Positions 19,077 through 29,755 are shown, numbered from the stretch's first letter. The stretch: 64,000 nucleotides of DNA from Luteibacter aegosomaticola (GCF_023078475.1 NZ_CP095741.1:3782001-3846000); one strand, 5' to 3'. The notes: generated from the sequence alone by a model not told the origin. Translations and numbers: made by a program.

Positions 19077-19895
19077 ATGCTGAAGCAACGCATCATCACC
19101 GCGCTGATCCTCCTTCCGGCGGTGCTCGCCCTCATCCTGCTGCCGCCGACTACCTTTTTCGCGGCGGTGGTCGCCATCGTCTTCGTCGGCGCGGCGTGGG
19201 AATGGGCGCAGCTTGCGGGCTTCCGCACCCCGGTGAGCCGCGGCATCGTTGCCGCCGCCGCTGCCGTCGTCTTCGTCGTGATGTTGGTCGTGAGCACGCA
19301 TGGCCTGCTGGCCGCGCTTACCTTCGCCGGCGTGGCGTGGTGGATCGGCTGCTGTTTCTGGCTGCGCCATTTTACGTTCGCCGCCGCACCCAACAACGAA
19401 AACCGCATGCTGAAGCTCGGTGCGGGCGTCCTTGTCATCCTGCCGGCGCTGGCCGCCGCCACCGATCTCCACGCCAGCGATCGCGGCCACTGGTGGACCC
19501 TGCTCGCGCTGGCCATCGTGTGGGCCGCAGACACCGGTGCCTACTTCAGCGGCCGCTACTTCGGCCGCCGCAAGCTGGCACCGAGGATTTCCCCTGGGAA
19601 GACCTGGGCCGGTGTTTACGGTGCCGTTGTTGGCGGAGGCCTCGTAGCCTTCGTCGGCGGCTGGCTGCTGGGCGTTGAAGATGGGGCGAAGCTTGTTGGC
19701 CTGACCATCCTGGGCGTCATCACCGTAGCCGTAGCGGTCGTCGGCGATCTCTTCGAAAGCCTGATGAAGCGCCACGCTTCGGTCAAGGATTCCGGCAACC
19801 TCATCCCCGGCCACGGTGGCCTGCTCGATCGCCTGGATAGCGTCTTCGCGGCCCTGCCGATCTTCGCGGCGGGCAAGCTCCTGCTAGGCCTGTAG
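19077..19895 (+). CDS. cdsA: phosphatidate cytidylyltransferase (CDP-DAG synthase)
   Basis: 272 residues with about eight hydrophobic segments. The C-terminal signature [18 protein letters not shown] followed by [14 protein letters not shown] is the CdsA hallmark. It makes CDP-diacylglycerol, the precursor of phospholipids and the substrate of the PssA-like enzyme at 38461. Two bases separate its stop from dxr. Confidence 0.97.
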   Translation: MLKQRIITALILLPAVLALILLPPTTFFAAVVAIVFVGAAWEWAQLAGFRTPVSRGIVAAAAAVVFVVMLVVSTHGLLAALTFAGVAWWIGCCFWLRHFTFAAAPNNENRMLKLGAGVLVILPALAAATDLHASDRGHWWTLLALAIVWAADTGAYFSGRYFGRRKLAPRISPGKTWAGVYGAVVGGGLVAFVGGWLLGVEDGAKLVGLTILGVITVAVAVVGDLFESLMKRHASVKDSGNLIPGHGGLLDRLDSVFAALPIFAAGKLLLGL

Positions 19896-19897
19896 CC

Positions 19898-21082
19898 ATG
19901 GCCATCCGCCAGGTAGGGGTCCTCGGCGCCACGGGTTCGATCGGCACCAGCACGCTGGATGTCATCGCGCGCCACCCGGACCGTTTCCGTGCCAGCGTGC
20001 TCGTCGCGAATCGCGGCACCGAAGCGCTGGCCAAGCTCTGTGAGCGTTTCCGTCCGGATCTGGCCATCGTGGCCGATCCGTCGATGGAAGCCGATCTCGC
20101 GCGCCGCCTGGCGGCCGCTGGCGTGCGCTGCGAGATCGCTTCGGGCGCCGACGCGGTTACCGCCGCCGCCGCGGGGCCGCTCTGCGATACGGTCGTCGCA
20201 GCCATCGTGGGCGCGGCGGGTCTCGATTCCACGCTGGCAGCGGCGCGGGCCGGCAAGCGCCTCCTGCTGGCGAACAAGGAATCCATCGTGATGGGCGGCG
20301 AACTGCTGCTCCAGGCCCTGCGCGACGGTGGCGGGGATCTCATTCCGGTCGATTCCGAACACAACGCCATTTTCCAGTGCCTGCCTGGCGGGCGCCCGAA
20401 CCTGAACGGCGCAGGTGTGCGTCGGCTCATTCTTACGGCGTCGGGCGGCCCGTTCCGCGGGAAGACCCGCGCCGAGCTCGGCACGATCACGCCGGACCAG
20501 GCCTGTGCCCATCCGAAATGGTCCATGGGCCGGAAGATCTCGGTGGATTCGGCGACGTTGATGAATAAAGGCCTCGAAGTTATCGAGGCCCACCACCTTT
20601 TCGCGGCACCGGCCGACGCCATCGATGTGGTCGTCCATCCGCAGAGCCTTGTCCATTCGATGGTGGACTACGTCGATGGCTCGGTACTGGCCCAGCTGGG
20701 CAACCCGGACATGCGCACCGCCATCGCCTGCGCGCTGGCCTACCCCGAGCGCATCGACGCCGGCGTGGCCCCGCTGGACCTGGCTGCCCATGCCCGGCTG
20801 GACTTCGAGCAACCCGATCTGGAGACCTTCCGCTGCCTCGCCCTGGCCTTCCAGGCCCTGCGCGCCGGGGGCGACGCCACGGCCATCCTGAACGCGGCGA
20901 ACGAGGTGGCCGTGGAGGCTTTCCTCGCCGGCACCCTACCCTTCCTGGGCATCGCCGAGGTCGTTGAACGCGTTCTTGAGGAACTGCCGGCCAATCCTGT
21001 GGTCGATGTCCAGACCCTTGTCGAGCGTGATGCCGAAGCCCGACGGGCCGCCCGGGGCGTGCTCCACCGCGCTTACTGCTAA
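19898..21082 (+). CDS. dxr: 1-deoxy-D-xylulose 5-phosphate reductoisomerase
   Basis: 394 residues. The NADPH-binding [14 protein letters not shown], the [13 protein letters not shown] catalytic-domain motif and [10 protein letters not shown] are visible, with the metal-binding segment and [12 protein letters not shown]. It converts DXP to MEP, the first committed step of isoprenoid synthesis, and so feeds UppS. It lies in an unbroken row between cdsA and rseP. Confidence 0.97.
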   Translation: MAIRQVGVLGATGSIGTSTLDVIARHPDRFRASVLVANRGTEALAKLCERFRPDLAIVADPSMEADLARRLAAAGVRCEIASGADAVTAAAAGPLCDTVVAAIVGAAGLDSTLAAARAGKRLLLANKESIVMGGELLLQALRDGGGDLIPVDSEHNAIFQCLPGGRPNLNGAGVRRLILTASGGPFRGKTRAELGTITPDQACAHPKWSMGRKISVDSATLMNKGLEVIEAHHLFAAPADAIDVVVHPQSLVHSMVDYVDGSVLAQLGNPDMRTAIACALAYPERIDAGVAPLDLAAHARLDFEQPDLETFRCLALAFQALRAGGDATAILNAANEVAVEAFLAGTLPFLGIAEVVERVLEELPANPVVDVQTLVERDAEARRAARGVLHRAYC

Positions 21083-21085
21083 ACT
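21077..21085 (+). promoter_or_regulatory. extended -10 promoter candidate for rseP
   Basis: TGCTAAACT overlaps the dxr stop codon, 40 bases before the rseP ATG. It has the same form as the frr site. Confidence 0.35.
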
Positions 21086-21124
21086 CGTTCCACCCAAACG
21101 TTTTTTCGAGACCCGCCCCCTCAG

Positions 21125-22468
21125 ATGAGCCCATTCCTCGGTTCCGTGTTCTGGCTGCTGGTGACGCTTGGCGTCCTGGTGACCTTCCACGAATTCGGCC
21201 ACTACTGGGTCGCGCGCCGCTGTGGCGTGCGCGTCCTGCGCTTTTCGGTGGGCTTTGGCCGGCCGCTGTGGCGTCGCGTCGCGAAAGACGGCACCGAATA
21301 CCAGATCGCCGCCATCCCGCTCGGCGGCTATGTGAAGATGCTGGACGCCCGCGAAGGCGACGTACCCGAGAGCGAGCGCGCCGAAGAATTCACCGGCAAA
21401 TCCGTGTGGAAGCGCATCGCCATCGTCGCCGCCGGCCCGGTCTTCAACCTCGTGTTCACCATCGTGGCCTTCTGGGCCATGTATATGGTCGGCCGCCCGG
21501 ACGTGGCCCCGATCATCGCGGCCACCCCGGGTTCCCCGGCCGCCGTGGCGGGCATCCACCCGGGCGATCGCCTGCTGGCCGTCGACGGCACGGCGGTATC
21601 GACCTGGAGCGATGCCACCGACGTGCTGTTCAACGGCCTGCTCGGTAACGAGCCGGTGCCGGTGCACGTGCGCGGCACCGATGGCAGCGAACGTAACGTC
21701 GTGCTCCCCGTGCAGAACCTGGCGTTTGGCGACGCCGGCAAGCGGTTCCGCGAACTGGGCCTCGACCTCGAATCCCCGCCCGCCATCATTGATCAGGTCG
21801 TGCCCGGCGATCCCGCCGCACTCGCTGGCCTGCACCCGGGCGACCGCATCACCACGGTCAACGGCCAGGCCGTCGACGATTTCTCCGGCTTCACCAAGCT
21901 CGTCCAGGCGCAGGCGGCCACATCGCCCAAGCTGGCCCTGGGTATCGAGCGCGATGGCAAAGCCTCCACGCTGGACGTGACCGCCCGCATGGCCTCCGAG
22001 CAGGGCCAGCCGACCCGTTGGCTCGTCGGCATCGCCGGCAAGCCCCTGGAAGTCGCCACCCTGCGCTATGGCCCGGTGCGTGCGTTCACCGAGTCCCTGC
22101 ACTCGACGTGGTCGGGTGCCACGTCCACCCTCGGCATGATCGGCAAGATGCTCTCGGGACAGGCCTCGGCCAAGAACATCTCGGGCGTCATTGGCATCGC
22201 GCAGGTGGCCAACAGCGCGGCCAACCAGGGCCTGGGCTGGTTCCTCAACTTCCTGGCGCTGGTATCGCTGAGTCTTGCGATCTTGAACCTGCTGCCGATC
22301 CCCGTCTTGGACGGGGGACACCTGCTGTATTACCTTATTGAGTTGGTCAAAGGCAGCCCGGTCAGCGAACGCACCATGATCGCCGGCCAGTATGTTGGGC
22401 TCGCTCTGCTGTTTACGTTGATGGGGTTGGCGTTTTTCAACGACATCCAGCGCATGCTCGTCTCGTGA
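21125..22468 (+). CDS. rseP: site-2 intramembrane metalloprotease RseP
   Basis: 447 residues. HEFGH in the first membrane helix (TFHEFGHYWVARR) and NLLPIPVLDGGHLLYY near the C-terminus supply the zinc ligands. Between them lie two PDZ domains (around residues 120-200 and 215-290), as in E. coli RseP. It cleaves the anti-sigma factor RseA and clears signal-peptide remnants, linking outer-membrane stress to sigmaE. It precedes bamA, the assembly factor whose clients trigger that stress. Confidence 0.96.
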   Translation: MSPFLGSVFWLLVTLGVLVTFHEFGHYWVARRCGVRVLRFSVGFGRPLWRRVAKDGTEYQIAAIPLGGYVKMLDAREGDVPESERAEEFTGKSVWKRIAIVAAGPVFNLVFTIVAFWAMYMVGRPDVAPIIAATPGSPAAVAGIHPGDRLLAVDGTAVSTWSDATDVLFNGLLGNEPVPVHVRGTDGSERNVVLPVQNLAFGDAGKRFRELGLDLESPPAIIDQVVPGDPAALAGLHPGDRITTVNGQAVDDFSGFTKLVQAQAATSPKLALGIERDGKASTLDVTARMASEQGQPTRWLVGIAGKPLEVATLRYGPVRAFTESLHSTWSGATSTLGMIGKMLSGQASAKNISGVIGIAQVANSAANQGLGWFLNFLALVSLSLAILNLLPIPVLDGGHLLYYLIELVKGSPVSERTMIAGQYVGLALLFTLMGLAFFNDIQRMLVS

Positions 22469-22609
22469 CGGGGGCGCACCTCTCTTTTCCCGGCCTCGGG
22501 GGCTCACGCGCCCGCGGCCAGACGATGCCGGGCATGAGTCCGGCACGTGCTCCTCTTCGGTCACCGGCCTCGTCCGCCGGTGGCTGGAATTAACCCATTG
22601 GAATCGACG

Positions 22610-25036
22610 ATGAAGCGTATCGCCGCCCTGATCCTGCTTGCCTCCCTGTCCGCCAATGCGCTTGCCTTCGAGCCGTTTGTCGTTTCCGATATCCGTATCG
22701 ATGGCCTGACCCGCATTGCGCAAGGCACGGTGCTGAGCTACCTGCCGATCGAGAAGGGCGACACCCTCAGCGATGACAAGGCCCAGGCCGCCATCCGCGC
22801 CCTCTACCAGACCAAGTTCTTCAGCGATGTCGAAGTCGAGCGCGAAGGCGACATCCTGGTCATCAAGGTGGTCGAGCGCCCGGCTATCGCCAAGCTCACA
22901 CTGCGCGGCAACAAGGACATCAAGGAAGACGACCTGCGCAAGGGCCTGAAGGAGATCGGCCTGGCCGAGGGCGAAACCTTCGACCGTCTCTCGCTCGACC
23001 GCGTGCAGCAGGAACTGATCCGCCAGTACTACAACCGCGGCAAGTACAACGTTTCCGTCGATCCGCACGTGACCCAGCTCGATCGCAACCGAGTTGCCGT
23101 GGATATCGAAATCCGCGAAGGCAAGGCCGCCAAGATCAAGGAAATCAACGTCGTCGGCAACAAGGCGTTCACGGACAAGGAAATCCGCGACGGCTTTGAA
23201 TCGAATACCTCCAACTGGCTGTCCTGGTACTCCAAGGACGACCAGTATTCGCGCGAGAAGCTCTCGGGCGATCTGGAAAAGCTCAGCAATTACTACATGA
23301 ACCGCGGCTACGCCGATTTCGGCATCGATTCCACGCAGGTGGCGATCAGCCCGGACAAGCGCGCCATGTACGTCGATGCCAGCGTGAAGGAAGGCGAGGT
23401 CTATACCGTCTCCGACGTGAAGCTGCTCGGTGAGCTGATCCTGCCGGAAGAGACCCTGCGCAAGCTGGTCTATATCCACAAGGGCGACACCTTCAACCGC
23501 GCCGCCATCGAAGCGTCGAGCGATGCGATCAAGGCGATCCTCGCCAACATCGGCTACGCGTTCGCCAAGGTCACCCCGGTGCCGAAGCTGGACAAGGATA
23601 AGCGCACCGCCGACCTCACCCTGTTCATCGAACCGGGCAAGCGCGTGTACGTGCGCCGCGTCGTCTTCCAAGGCAATACCCGCACGGAAGACGAGGTGAT
23701 GCGTCGCGAAATGCGCCAGCTCGAAGGCGCGTGGTACTCGCAGGGCGCCATCGATCGTTCGAAGACCCGTCTGCAGCGCCTCGGCTTCTTCAAGACGGTC
23801 GACATCGACAAGCAGCTGGTCCCGGGCACCGTCGACCAGGTGGACCTCACCGCCAAGGTGGAAGAGCAGTCCGCGGGCTCGCTCATGTTCGGCGTGGGTT
23901 ACTCGCAGTACTCCGGCATCATCCTGTCGGCGTCGGTGTCGCAGAACAACTTCATGGGTACCGGTGACCGCTTCTCGATCGGCGCGGAAACCAGCACGTA
24001 CTACAAGCGCGTCAACGCGAGCTACGTGAACCCGTACCTCACCGATTCGGGCATCTCGCTGGGTTACAACCTCGGCTACAGCAAGCTCGATTACGGCGAT
24101 ACCGATCTGGCGAACTACACGTACAGCACCAAGTCGTTCGAAACGACGCTGTCGTTCCCGATCACCGACTTCGATTCGCTGTCGACCAGCTTGGGTATCA
24201 GCTCGAACCTGATCAACAGCTCGTACTACACGCCGCGCCAGCTGGTGGCCTACCAGGATGCCCTGGGCAACAAGACGATCCATTCGTGGACGTCGAGCCT
24301 GGGTTACACCCACGATACGCGTAACAGCTACTGGGCACCGACCCGCGGTGGCCAGCTCTCGCTGTCGATCTCGGGTGCCCTGCCCGGTTCCACCGTGCAG
24401 TACTACAAGATCTTCGGCGAAGCCAACCATTACTGGCCGATCGGCAAGGGCTTCGTGCTCTACCTCGATGGCCAGGTCGGTTACGGCAAGACGTACGGCC
24501 AGACCTACGACCACGACGGCTACGGCACCAACGCCGATGGCTCGCCGAACTTCAACGACGTCATCTACAAGAAGGGCGACAAGGTCGCGTTCCCGTTCTG
24601 GGAGAACTACTACGCCGGTGGTGTGCGCGACGTCCGCGGCTTCCAGGACAACACCCTGGGTCCCCGCCTGTGCGACGGCGGCAGCCTCAGCTCCACGCCG
24701 GACAAGAAGAACCAGTGCTCGGGCGGCTATTACAGCTACGGCCAGCCGGTCGGTGGCGCGTTCAAGACCCTCGGTACCGCGCAGGTCTTCCTGCCGCTGC
24801 CGTTCCTGAAGGATGTGAACACCGCCCGCGTGTCGTGGTTCGTCGACGTCGGTAACGTCTACGAGAGCTACTCCACGTTCAAGGCCAGCGAGCTGCGTGC
24901 CTCCACCGGTCTCTCGCTGCAGTGGCAGGCGCCGATCGGCCCGCTGATCATCAACTTCGCGGTGCCGTTCCGTAAGCAGGCCGGCGACAACCGCTTCGTC
25001 GAACGCATCCAGTTCACCTTCGGCAACCAGTTCTAA
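22610..25036 (+). CDS. bamA: outer membrane protein assembly factor BamA
   Basis: 808 residues. A signal peptide (MKRIAALILLASLSANALA) is followed by five POTRA domains (about residues 22-345, with FVVSDIRIDGLTRIAQGTV opening the first) and a 16-strand barrel. The loop-6 motif VRDVRGFQDNTLGPR is present, and the C-terminal residue is the required Phe (FTFGNQF). The Met at 22610 was chosen over an upstream in-frame Met because it starts the signal peptide. skp/ompH, found next in E. coli, is absent; a terminator follows. Confidence 0.97.
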   Translation: MKRIAALILLASLSANALAFEPFVVSDIRIDGLTRIAQGTVLSYLPIEKGDTLSDDKAQAAIRALYQTKFFSDVEVEREGDILVIKVVERPAIAKLTLRGNKDIKEDDLRKGLKEIGLAEGETFDRLSLDRVQQELIRQYYNRGKYNVSVDPHVTQLDRNRVAVDIEIREGKAAKIKEINVVGNKAFTDKEIRDGFESNTSNWLSWYSKDDQYSREKLSGDLEKLSNYYMNRGYADFGIDSTQVAISPDKRAMYVDASVKEGEVYTVSDVKLLGELILPEETLRKLVYIHKGDTFNRAAIEASSDAIKAILANIGYAFAKVTPVPKLDKDKRTADLTLFIEPGKRVYVRRVVFQGNTRTEDEVMRREMRQLEGAWYSQGAIDRSKTRLQRLGFFKTVDIDKQLVPGTVDQVDLTAKVEEQSAGSLMFGVGYSQYSGIILSASVSQNNFMGTGDRFSIGAETSTYYKRVNASYVNPYLTDSGISLGYNLGYSKLDYGDTDLANYTYSTKSFETTLSFPITDFDSLSTSLGISSNLINSSYYTPRQLVAYQDALGNKTIHSWTSSLGYTHDTRNSYWAPTRGGQLSLSISGALPGSTVQYYKIFGEANHYWPIGKGFVLYLDGQVGYGKTYGQTYDHDGYGTNADGSPNFNDVIYKKGDKVAFPFWENYYAGGVRDVRGFQDNTLGPRLCDGGSLSSTPDKKNQCSGGYYSYGQPVGGAFKTLGTAQVFLPLPFLKDVNTARVSWFVDVGNVYESYSTFKASELRASTGLSLQWQAPIGPLIINFAVPFRKQAGDNRFVERIQFTFGNQF

Positions 25037-25051
25037 AAATCGCACTGTTTG

Positions 25052-25057
25052 TACAAT
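25052..25057 (+). promoter_or_regulatory. possible -10 box ahead of lpxD
   Basis: TACAAT within TTTGTACAAT, 58 bases before the lpxD GTG. It would initiate transcription upstream of, or within, the hairpin at 25061-25098, so it may be fortuitous. Confidence 0.25.
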
Positions 25058-25060
25058 CCC

Positions 25061-25098
25061 GGGGTGGCAGGTCTAAAAACCTTGCCACCCCTTTTCTT
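25061..25098 (+). terminator. hairpin plus T-rich tract after bamA
   Basis: GGGGTGGCAGG and CCTTGCCACCCC form a stem of about ten pairs with one bulge and an A-rich loop, followed by TTTTCTTT. It ends just before the lpxD ribosome site and could separate bamA from, or attenuate, the lipid A genes. Confidence 0.7.
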
Positions 25099-25114
25099 TC
25101 TGGGAGTCCCCCCC

Positions 25115-26143
25115 GTGAGCGGCAACCCCCACTACACCCTCGCCGAACTGGCTGAACGCTTCGGCCTGGATGCGCATGGCGACCCGGCCACGACCGTGGA
25201 CGGCGTCGGTACCCTGGCCGCGGCCACGCCGTCCCAGTTCACCTTCCTGTCCAACCCGAAGTACACCTCGCAGCTGGCGGAGACCCAGGCCGGCATCGTC
25301 GTGCTCAACGCGGATGCCCTGCCCCTGCGCCAGGGTGCGGCCCTCGTCGCGAAGGACCCGTACGTGGCCTACGCGAAGATCGCCGCCCTGTTCGACGTGA
25401 TGGGCGATGCCCCGCGCGGGATCCACGCCAGTGCCGTGGTCGCGCCCTCGGCGCGCATCCACGCGACAGCCAGCATCGGCCCCTGCTGCGTCGTCGAGGA
25501 CGGCGCGGTGGTGGAAGAAGGCGCCATCCTCGGCCCGCATTGCACGATCGGCCCAGGCTGCGTCGTGGGCGCCCACTCGCGCCTCGTGGCACGCGTCACC
25601 CTGGTGATCCGGGTCACGCTGGGCAAGCGCGTACTGGTCCACCCAGGCGCCGTCATCGGCTCCGATGGCTTCGGTCTCGCCTTCGACCGCGACCACTGGG
25701 TGAAACTGCCCCAGCTGGGCGGCGTGCGCATCGGTGACGATTGTGAAATCGGGGCCAATACCACGATCGACCGTGGTGCCCTGGAAGACACCGTGCTCGA
25801 GGAGGATGTCCGCCTCGATAACCAGATCCAGATCGCCCATAACGTGCACATCGGCGCCCATACGGCCATGGCAGGGTGCTCTGCGGTGGCTGGTAGTGCG
25901 AAAATCGGCCGCTACTGCCTGATCGGCGGTAATGCCGGGATCCTCGGCCACCTCGAAGTGGCCGACCGGGTTACCATCACGGCCAAGAGCCTGGTCACGG
26001 CATCCATCCGGGAGCCAGGCGAATATTCGTCAGGCTCCCCGCTGCAGGAAAACCGTCAATGGCGGCGTAATGCGGCGCGAATGAAACACCTAGACGAGTT
26101 TGCGCGCCGCCTTTCGGCGCTGGAAAAGGATAAAGGGCAATGA
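25115..26143 (+). CDS. lpxD: UDP-3-O-(3-hydroxyacyl)glucosamine N-acyltransferase
   Basis: 342 residues from a GTG preceded by GGGAG, matching the 341-residue E. coli enzyme; the in-frame TTG at 25049 would lie in the terminator. An N-terminal uridine-binding domain (YTLAELAERFGL) is followed by a left-handed beta-helix with hexapeptide repeats, including the catalytic-His region QIQIAHNVHIG and AMAGCSAVAGS. It adds the second hydroxyacyl chain in lipid A synthesis. The stop overlaps the fabZ start (ATGA). Confidence 0.95.
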   Translation: MSGNPHYTLAELAERFGLDAHGDPATTVDGVGTLAAATPSQFTFLSNPKYTSQLAETQAGIVVLNADALPLRQGAALVAKDPYVAYAKIAALFDVMGDAPRGIHASAVVAPSARIHATASIGPCCVVEDGAVVEEGAILGPHCTIGPGCVVGAHSRLVARVTLVIRVTLGKRVLVHPGAVIGSDGFGLAFDRDHWVKLPQLGGVRIGDDCEIGANTTIDRGALEDTVLEEDVRLDNQIQIAHNVHIGAHTAMAGCSAVAGSAKIGRYCLIGGNAGILGHLEVADRVTITAKSLVTASIREPGEYSSGSPLQENRQWRRNAARMKHLDEFARRLSALEKDKGQ

Positions 26144-26613
26144 CCGATACGAATGCTGCCGTGAAGCTCCCGGTGGGTGTCGAAGAGATCCAGCGGCTGC
26201 TGCCGCACCGCTACCCGTTCCTGCTGGTGGACCGGGTGACGGAGATCGACCCGGGCAAGACCATCACGGCGATCAAGAACGTCACGATCAACGAGCCGTT
26301 CTTCCAGGGTCATTTCCCCGGCCATCCGGTGATGCCGGGCGTGCTCATCGTCGAAGCCATGGCGCAGACCGCAGGCCTGCTCACCCAGATCACCAGCCAG
26401 ATGGATGGTGCCGCCGGCAGCCCGCTGTTCTACCTCGTGAAGGTCGATAACGCGCGCTTCTCCGCCGTGGTCTCGCCGGGCGACCAGCTGGTGATGACGG
26501 TCTCGCTGAAGCGCCTCATTCGCGGCATGGGCCTGTTCGAAGCCAAGGCCCTCGTCGATGGCAACGTCGTCGCCTGCTGCGAACTGATGTGCGCCGCGAG
26601 GAACGACAAATGA
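26140..26613 (+). CDS. fabZ: 3-hydroxyacyl-ACP dehydratase FabZ
   Basis: 157 residues, hot-dog fold. [13 protein letters not shown], the catalytic His in [15 protein letters not shown] and the Glu in [11 protein letters not shown] are visible. It dehydrates hydroxyacyl-ACP for fatty acid elongation, drawing on the same hydroxyacyl-ACP pool used by LpxA and LpxD; hence the conserved linkage. It overlaps both neighbours by a few bases. Confidence 0.97.
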   Translation: MTDTNAAVKLPVGVEEIQRLLPHRYPFLLVDRVTEIDPGKTITAIKNVTINEPFFQGHFPGHPVMPGVLIVEAMAQTAGLLTQITSQMDGAAGSPLFYLVKVDNARFSAVVSPGDQLVMTVSLKRLIRGMGLFEAKALVDGNVVACCELMCAARNDK

Positions 26614-27383
26614 TCCACCCGACCGCGCAGATCGATCCGTCCGCGCGGATCGCGGATAACGTCAGCATCGGTGCGTACAGCATCATCGGTGCCGACGTGG
26701 TCATCGGCGAAGGCACCAGCATCGGCCCGCACGTCGTGATCGAGGGCCCTACGGTCATCGGCCGCGATAACCGCATCCTGCAGTTCGCCTCCATCGGTGG
26801 GCCGCCGCAGGACAAGAAATGGCAGGGCGAGCGTACCGAGGTCATCATCGGCGACCGCAACCTCATCCGCGAATTCGTCACGATCAACCGCGGCACCGGC
26901 GACGGTGGCGGCATTACGCGTGTCGGCAACGACAACTGGCTGCTGGCCTACGTGCACATTGCGCACGATTGCCAGGTGGGCAACCACATCGTGTTTTCGA
27001 ACTACTCGGCACTGGCTGGCCACGCCGAAATCGGCGACTGGACGATCATGTCGGGCTATTCGGGCGTGCACCAGTTCTGCAAGGTGGGTGCGCATGCGTT
27101 CATCGGCATGGGCTGCCTGGTGGGTTCCGACGTGCCGCCGTTCGTCATGATGGCCAACGAAACCCGTGGCCGCCCGCGTGGCATCAATAGCGAAGGCCTG
27201 AAGCGCCGCGGTTTCGATACCGCCCGCATCGCCTCGATCAAGCGCGCCTACCGCACCCTCTACATGGCGGGCCTCCCGCTGGCCGAGGCGCGCGAGCAAC
27301 TGGTGACGCTGGCTGAAACCAGCGAAGACGTGCGCCAGATGCTCGAGTTCCTCGATCGCAGCGAGCGCTCGCTCGCTCGTTGA
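26610..27383 (+). CDS. lpxA: UDP-N-acetylglucosamine acyltransferase
   Basis: 257 residues. It has the N-terminal beta-helix of hexapeptide repeats ([28 protein letters not shown]) and the active-site segment [14 protein letters not shown] with its catalytic His. The C-terminal helical bundle includes [17 protein letters not shown]. It starts lipid A synthesis by acylating UDP-GlcNAc. The ATG at 26610 overlaps the fabZ stop. Confidence 0.97.
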   Translation: MIHPTAQIDPSARIADNVSIGAYSIIGADVVIGEGTSIGPHVVIEGPTVIGRDNRILQFASIGGPPQDKKWQGERTEVIIGDRNLIREFVTINRGTGDGGGITRVGNDNWLLAYVHIAHDCQVGNHIVFSNYSALAGHAEIGDWTIMSGYSGVHQFCKVGAHAFIGMGCLVGSDVPPFVMMANETRGRPRGINSEGLKRRGFDTARIASIKRAYRTLYMAGLPLAEAREQLVTLAETSEDVRQMLEFLDRSERSLAR

Positions 27384-28603
27384 CGGCCGTGGCTGACGCA
27401 CCCGTCATCGCCCTGATCGCCGGAGAAGACTCCGGCGATCAGCTCGGCGCCGATCTCCTCGATGCCCTGCGCGCCCGCTACCCGCACGCCCGTTTCGTCG
27501 GTATCGGTGGCCGCCGCATGATGGCGCGCGGTTTCGAGTCGTGGTTCGACATCCGCGAGTTGTCCGTCATGGGCTTCGCTGAGGTCGTGAAGCATCTGCC
27601 GCGCCTGCTCAAGCTGCGCAAGGCACTTGTCCAGCGCCTGCTGGCCACACGGCCCGATGTCACCATCGGCATCGATGCACCCGATTTCAACCTGGGCGTG
27701 GAGCGCAAGCTGAAGGCGGCCGGGTTGCGCACCGTGCATTACGTTAGCCCGTCCGTGTGGGCCTGGCGCGAGAAGCGCGCGGAAAAAATCGGCCAGTCGG
27801 CGGATCGCGTGCTCTGCCTGTTCCCGATGGAACCGCCGATTTACGCGAAGCACGGCGTCGACGCCCGCTTCGTTGGCCATCCGCTGGCGGATACGTTCCC
27901 GATGGTGTCCGACCGCGCTGGCGCACGCGATGCGCTGGGGCTGCCGCATAACGCGCCGGTCCTGGCTGTCCTGCCGGGCAGCCGACCCAGCGAGATTGAG
28001 CGCATTGGCGCCATCTTCATCGAGGCGGCCAGACAGGTGGCGGCCGCCATGCCCGAACTTCGCATCGTGGTGCCCGCCGCCAACGAACGCGTGCACGCGC
28101 GACTTGGCGAGCTGCTGAAAGGCTTCCCCGGTACCCCGCCGCTGCTCACCGATGGGCATTCGCATGAGGCCATGCTCGCGGCGGATACCGTGTTGCTTGC
28201 GTCCGGCACCGCAACGTTGGAAGCCATGCTTGCAAAGCGCCCCATGGTGGTCGGTTACCGCGTATCGCCCACGAGCTACCGGATCGCCAGGGTGCTGAAG
28301 ATGCTGAAGACCGACGTCTACAGCCTGCCCAACATCCTGGCCCGGGCCTGCGGCCTTGGCCGCAATCTGCTCGTGCCGGAATACATGCAGGACGATTGCA
28401 CGCCCGCGAACCTGGCATCGGCCACGCTTGAGATGCTTGGCGATAGCGAGCGCCGCGGTGCCATCGTGGCCGCCTTTGAATTCCTGCACCAGGAACTGCG
28501 TGGCGGCCTCGAAGGACATGCCGCCGACCATGCGGCGGACGCTATCGCAGACTTCGTGACCACACCCGCGGCGGCCGTCGCGGCGGCCCCCGCACAGAGC
28601 TGA
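27380..28603 (+). CDS. lpxB: lipid A disaccharide synthase
   Basis: About 407 residues. [26 protein letters not shown] and CLFPMEPP are LpxB motifs, followed by the donor-site [13 protein letters not shown] and [12 protein letters not shown]. It joins UDP-diacylglucosamine and lipid X. The start is either a TTG at 27380 overlapping the lpxA stop, or GTG at 27389; neither has a clear ribosome site. The C-terminus is extended by an Ala-rich tail. Confidence 0.95.
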   Translation: MTAVADAPVIALIAGEDSGDQLGADLLDALRARYPHARFVGIGGRRMMARGFESWFDIRELSVMGFAEVVKHLPRLLKLRKALVQRLLATRPDVTIGIDAPDFNLGVERKLKAAGLRTVHYVSPSVWAWREKRAEKIGQSADRVLCLFPMEPPIYAKHGVDARFVGHPLADTFPMVSDRAGARDALGLPHNAPVLAVLPGSRPSEIERIGAIFIEAARQVAAAMPELRIVVPAANERVHARLGELLKGFPGTPPLLTDGHSHEAMLAADTVLLASGTATLEAMLAKRPMVVGYRVSPTSYRIARVLKMLKTDVYSLPNILARACGLGRNLLVPEYMQDDCTPANLASATLEMLGDSERRGAIVAAFEFLHQELRGGLEGHAADHAADAIADFVTTPAAAVAAAPAQS

Positions 28604-28607
28604 TCGC

Positions 28608-29261
28608 ATGCCGCGCAAACCCAACGTCACGCGCCAGCTCGGCAGCGAGTACGTCATTGCCGGTGTCGACGAAGCCGGGCGTGGCCCGCTTGCGGGGCCG
28701 GTGGTCGTGGCGGCGGTCATCCTCGATCCGGCCCGGGTCATCCGCGGCCTCAACGATTCCAAGCAGCTCGACGAAGCCACCCGGGAAAAGCTGTTCGACC
28801 GGATCGTCGAGCGCGCGCTGGCCTTCAGCGTCGTGTTCGTCGAGCGCGAAGAGATCGACACCATCAATATCTTCCAGGCCACGATGGCGGGGATGACCCG
28901 TGCGCTCATGGGGCTTTCGCTAGCACCCACCATGGCGCTGGTGGACGGTAACCGGCTCCCGCGCACCCTGCCCTGTACCGGCCGCGCCGTGATCGGCGGC
29001 GATGCGACGGAACCCGCCATCAGCGCGGCGTCCATCCTGGCCAAGGTCAGTCGCGACCGCCACATGAAGGCGCTGGACCTGCTGCATCCGGGCTACGGCT
29101 TCGCGAAGCACAAGGGTTATGGCGTGCCCGAACACCTCCAGGCCCTGGACCGCCTGGGCCCCTGCGATGCCCACCGGCGCAGCTTCTCGCCGGTCAAGCG
29201 CTGGTTCGAGCCGGAAGGCCCCGGTGAGCCCGTCGCCGACCTTTTTGCGGCAGTAACCTGA
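28608..29261 (+). CDS. rnhB: ribonuclease HII
   Basis: 217 residues. [17 protein letters not shown] carries the first catalytic Asp-Glu pair, ALVDGN the third Asp, and [12 protein letters not shown] is conserved. It removes ribonucleotides and RNA from RNA-DNA hybrids. It follows lpxB by four bases as in other proteobacteria, but the usual next gene dnaE is not here. Confidence 0.96.
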   Translation: MPRKPNVTRQLGSEYVIAGVDEAGRGPLAGPVVVAAVILDPARVIRGLNDSKQLDEATREKLFDRIVERALAFSVVFVEREEIDTINIFQATMAGMTRALMGLSLAPTMALVDGNRLPRTLPCTGRAVIGGDATEPAISAASILAKVSRDRHMKALDLLHPGYGFAKHKGYGVPEHLQALDRLGPCDAHRRSFSPVKRWFEPEGPGEPVADLFAAVT

Positions 29262-29377
29262 ACGAGCTCTGCCGCTTTGGCATAAAAACCTAAAGTCCCC
29301 CACGAGCCGGCCGATAGCCCAGCTAACGCCCCCCACATGCCCGGGCGTCCGCTTTAGCCATCGAAACAGGGACTACC

Positions 29378-29743
29378 ATGAAGAAGATCGCCATCGCCGC
29401 CGTGCTGATGCTCGCCGCCCCGCTGTCCGCGCAGGCTGCGTGCGCCGCCAAGGATTTCACCATCGACGGTTTCGCCGTGAAGCTGCAGCAGGGCTCGGGC
29501 CAGCCGCGCTTCAGCATGAAGGGCAACCTCGTGAACAAGTGCAGCGAAGCCGCTGCCGCACAGGTCCGCATCGATGCGAAGGACGCCTCGGGCAAGGTCA
29601 TCGCCAGCAAGCAGGGCTGGCCGGCCGGTACCTCCAACATCGATCCGGGCAAGAGCGTCGATTTCGACCTCGGCCGCCTGTTCCGCTACTCGCCGGAAAT
29701 GTCGGACTACACGGTCGTCGTTTCGGACGTGAAGGCCTGGTAA
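29378..29743 (+). CDS. small exported protein, FxLYD-like fold (hypothetical)
   Basis: 121 residues with a textbook signal peptide (MKKIAIAAVLMLAAPLSAQA) and AGGGA upstream of the ATG. The mature part has two cysteines (positions about 22 and 50) that could form a disulfide. Its pattern of a beta-strand, GNLVNKC, DASGKVI, IDPGKSVDF and a final VVVSDVKAW resembles the FxLYD-type periplasmic beta-sandwich. No function is known to me. Alone between rnhB and the convergent moeA. Confidence 0.75.
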   Translation: MKKIAIAAVLMLAAPLSAQAACAAKDFTIDGFAVKLQQGSGQPRFSMKGNLVNKCSEAAAAQVRIDAKDASGKVIASKQGWPAGTSNIDPGKSVDFDLGRLFRYSPEMSDYTVVVSDVKAW

Positions 29744-29755
29744 TTCACCAGGACA

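Noticed and set aside
20936..25045. Very long open frame on the minus strand (over 1300 codons) opposite rseP and bamA
   Set aside because: It lies antisense to two well-conserved essential genes, has low-complexity Arg/Ala/Val content and no recognisable motif; GC-rich third positions on the sense strand remove stops in this frame.
25049..25114. TTG start extending LpxD by 22 residues
   Set aside because: It would translate the terminator hairpin; the GTG at 25115 has a ribosome site and gives the family length.
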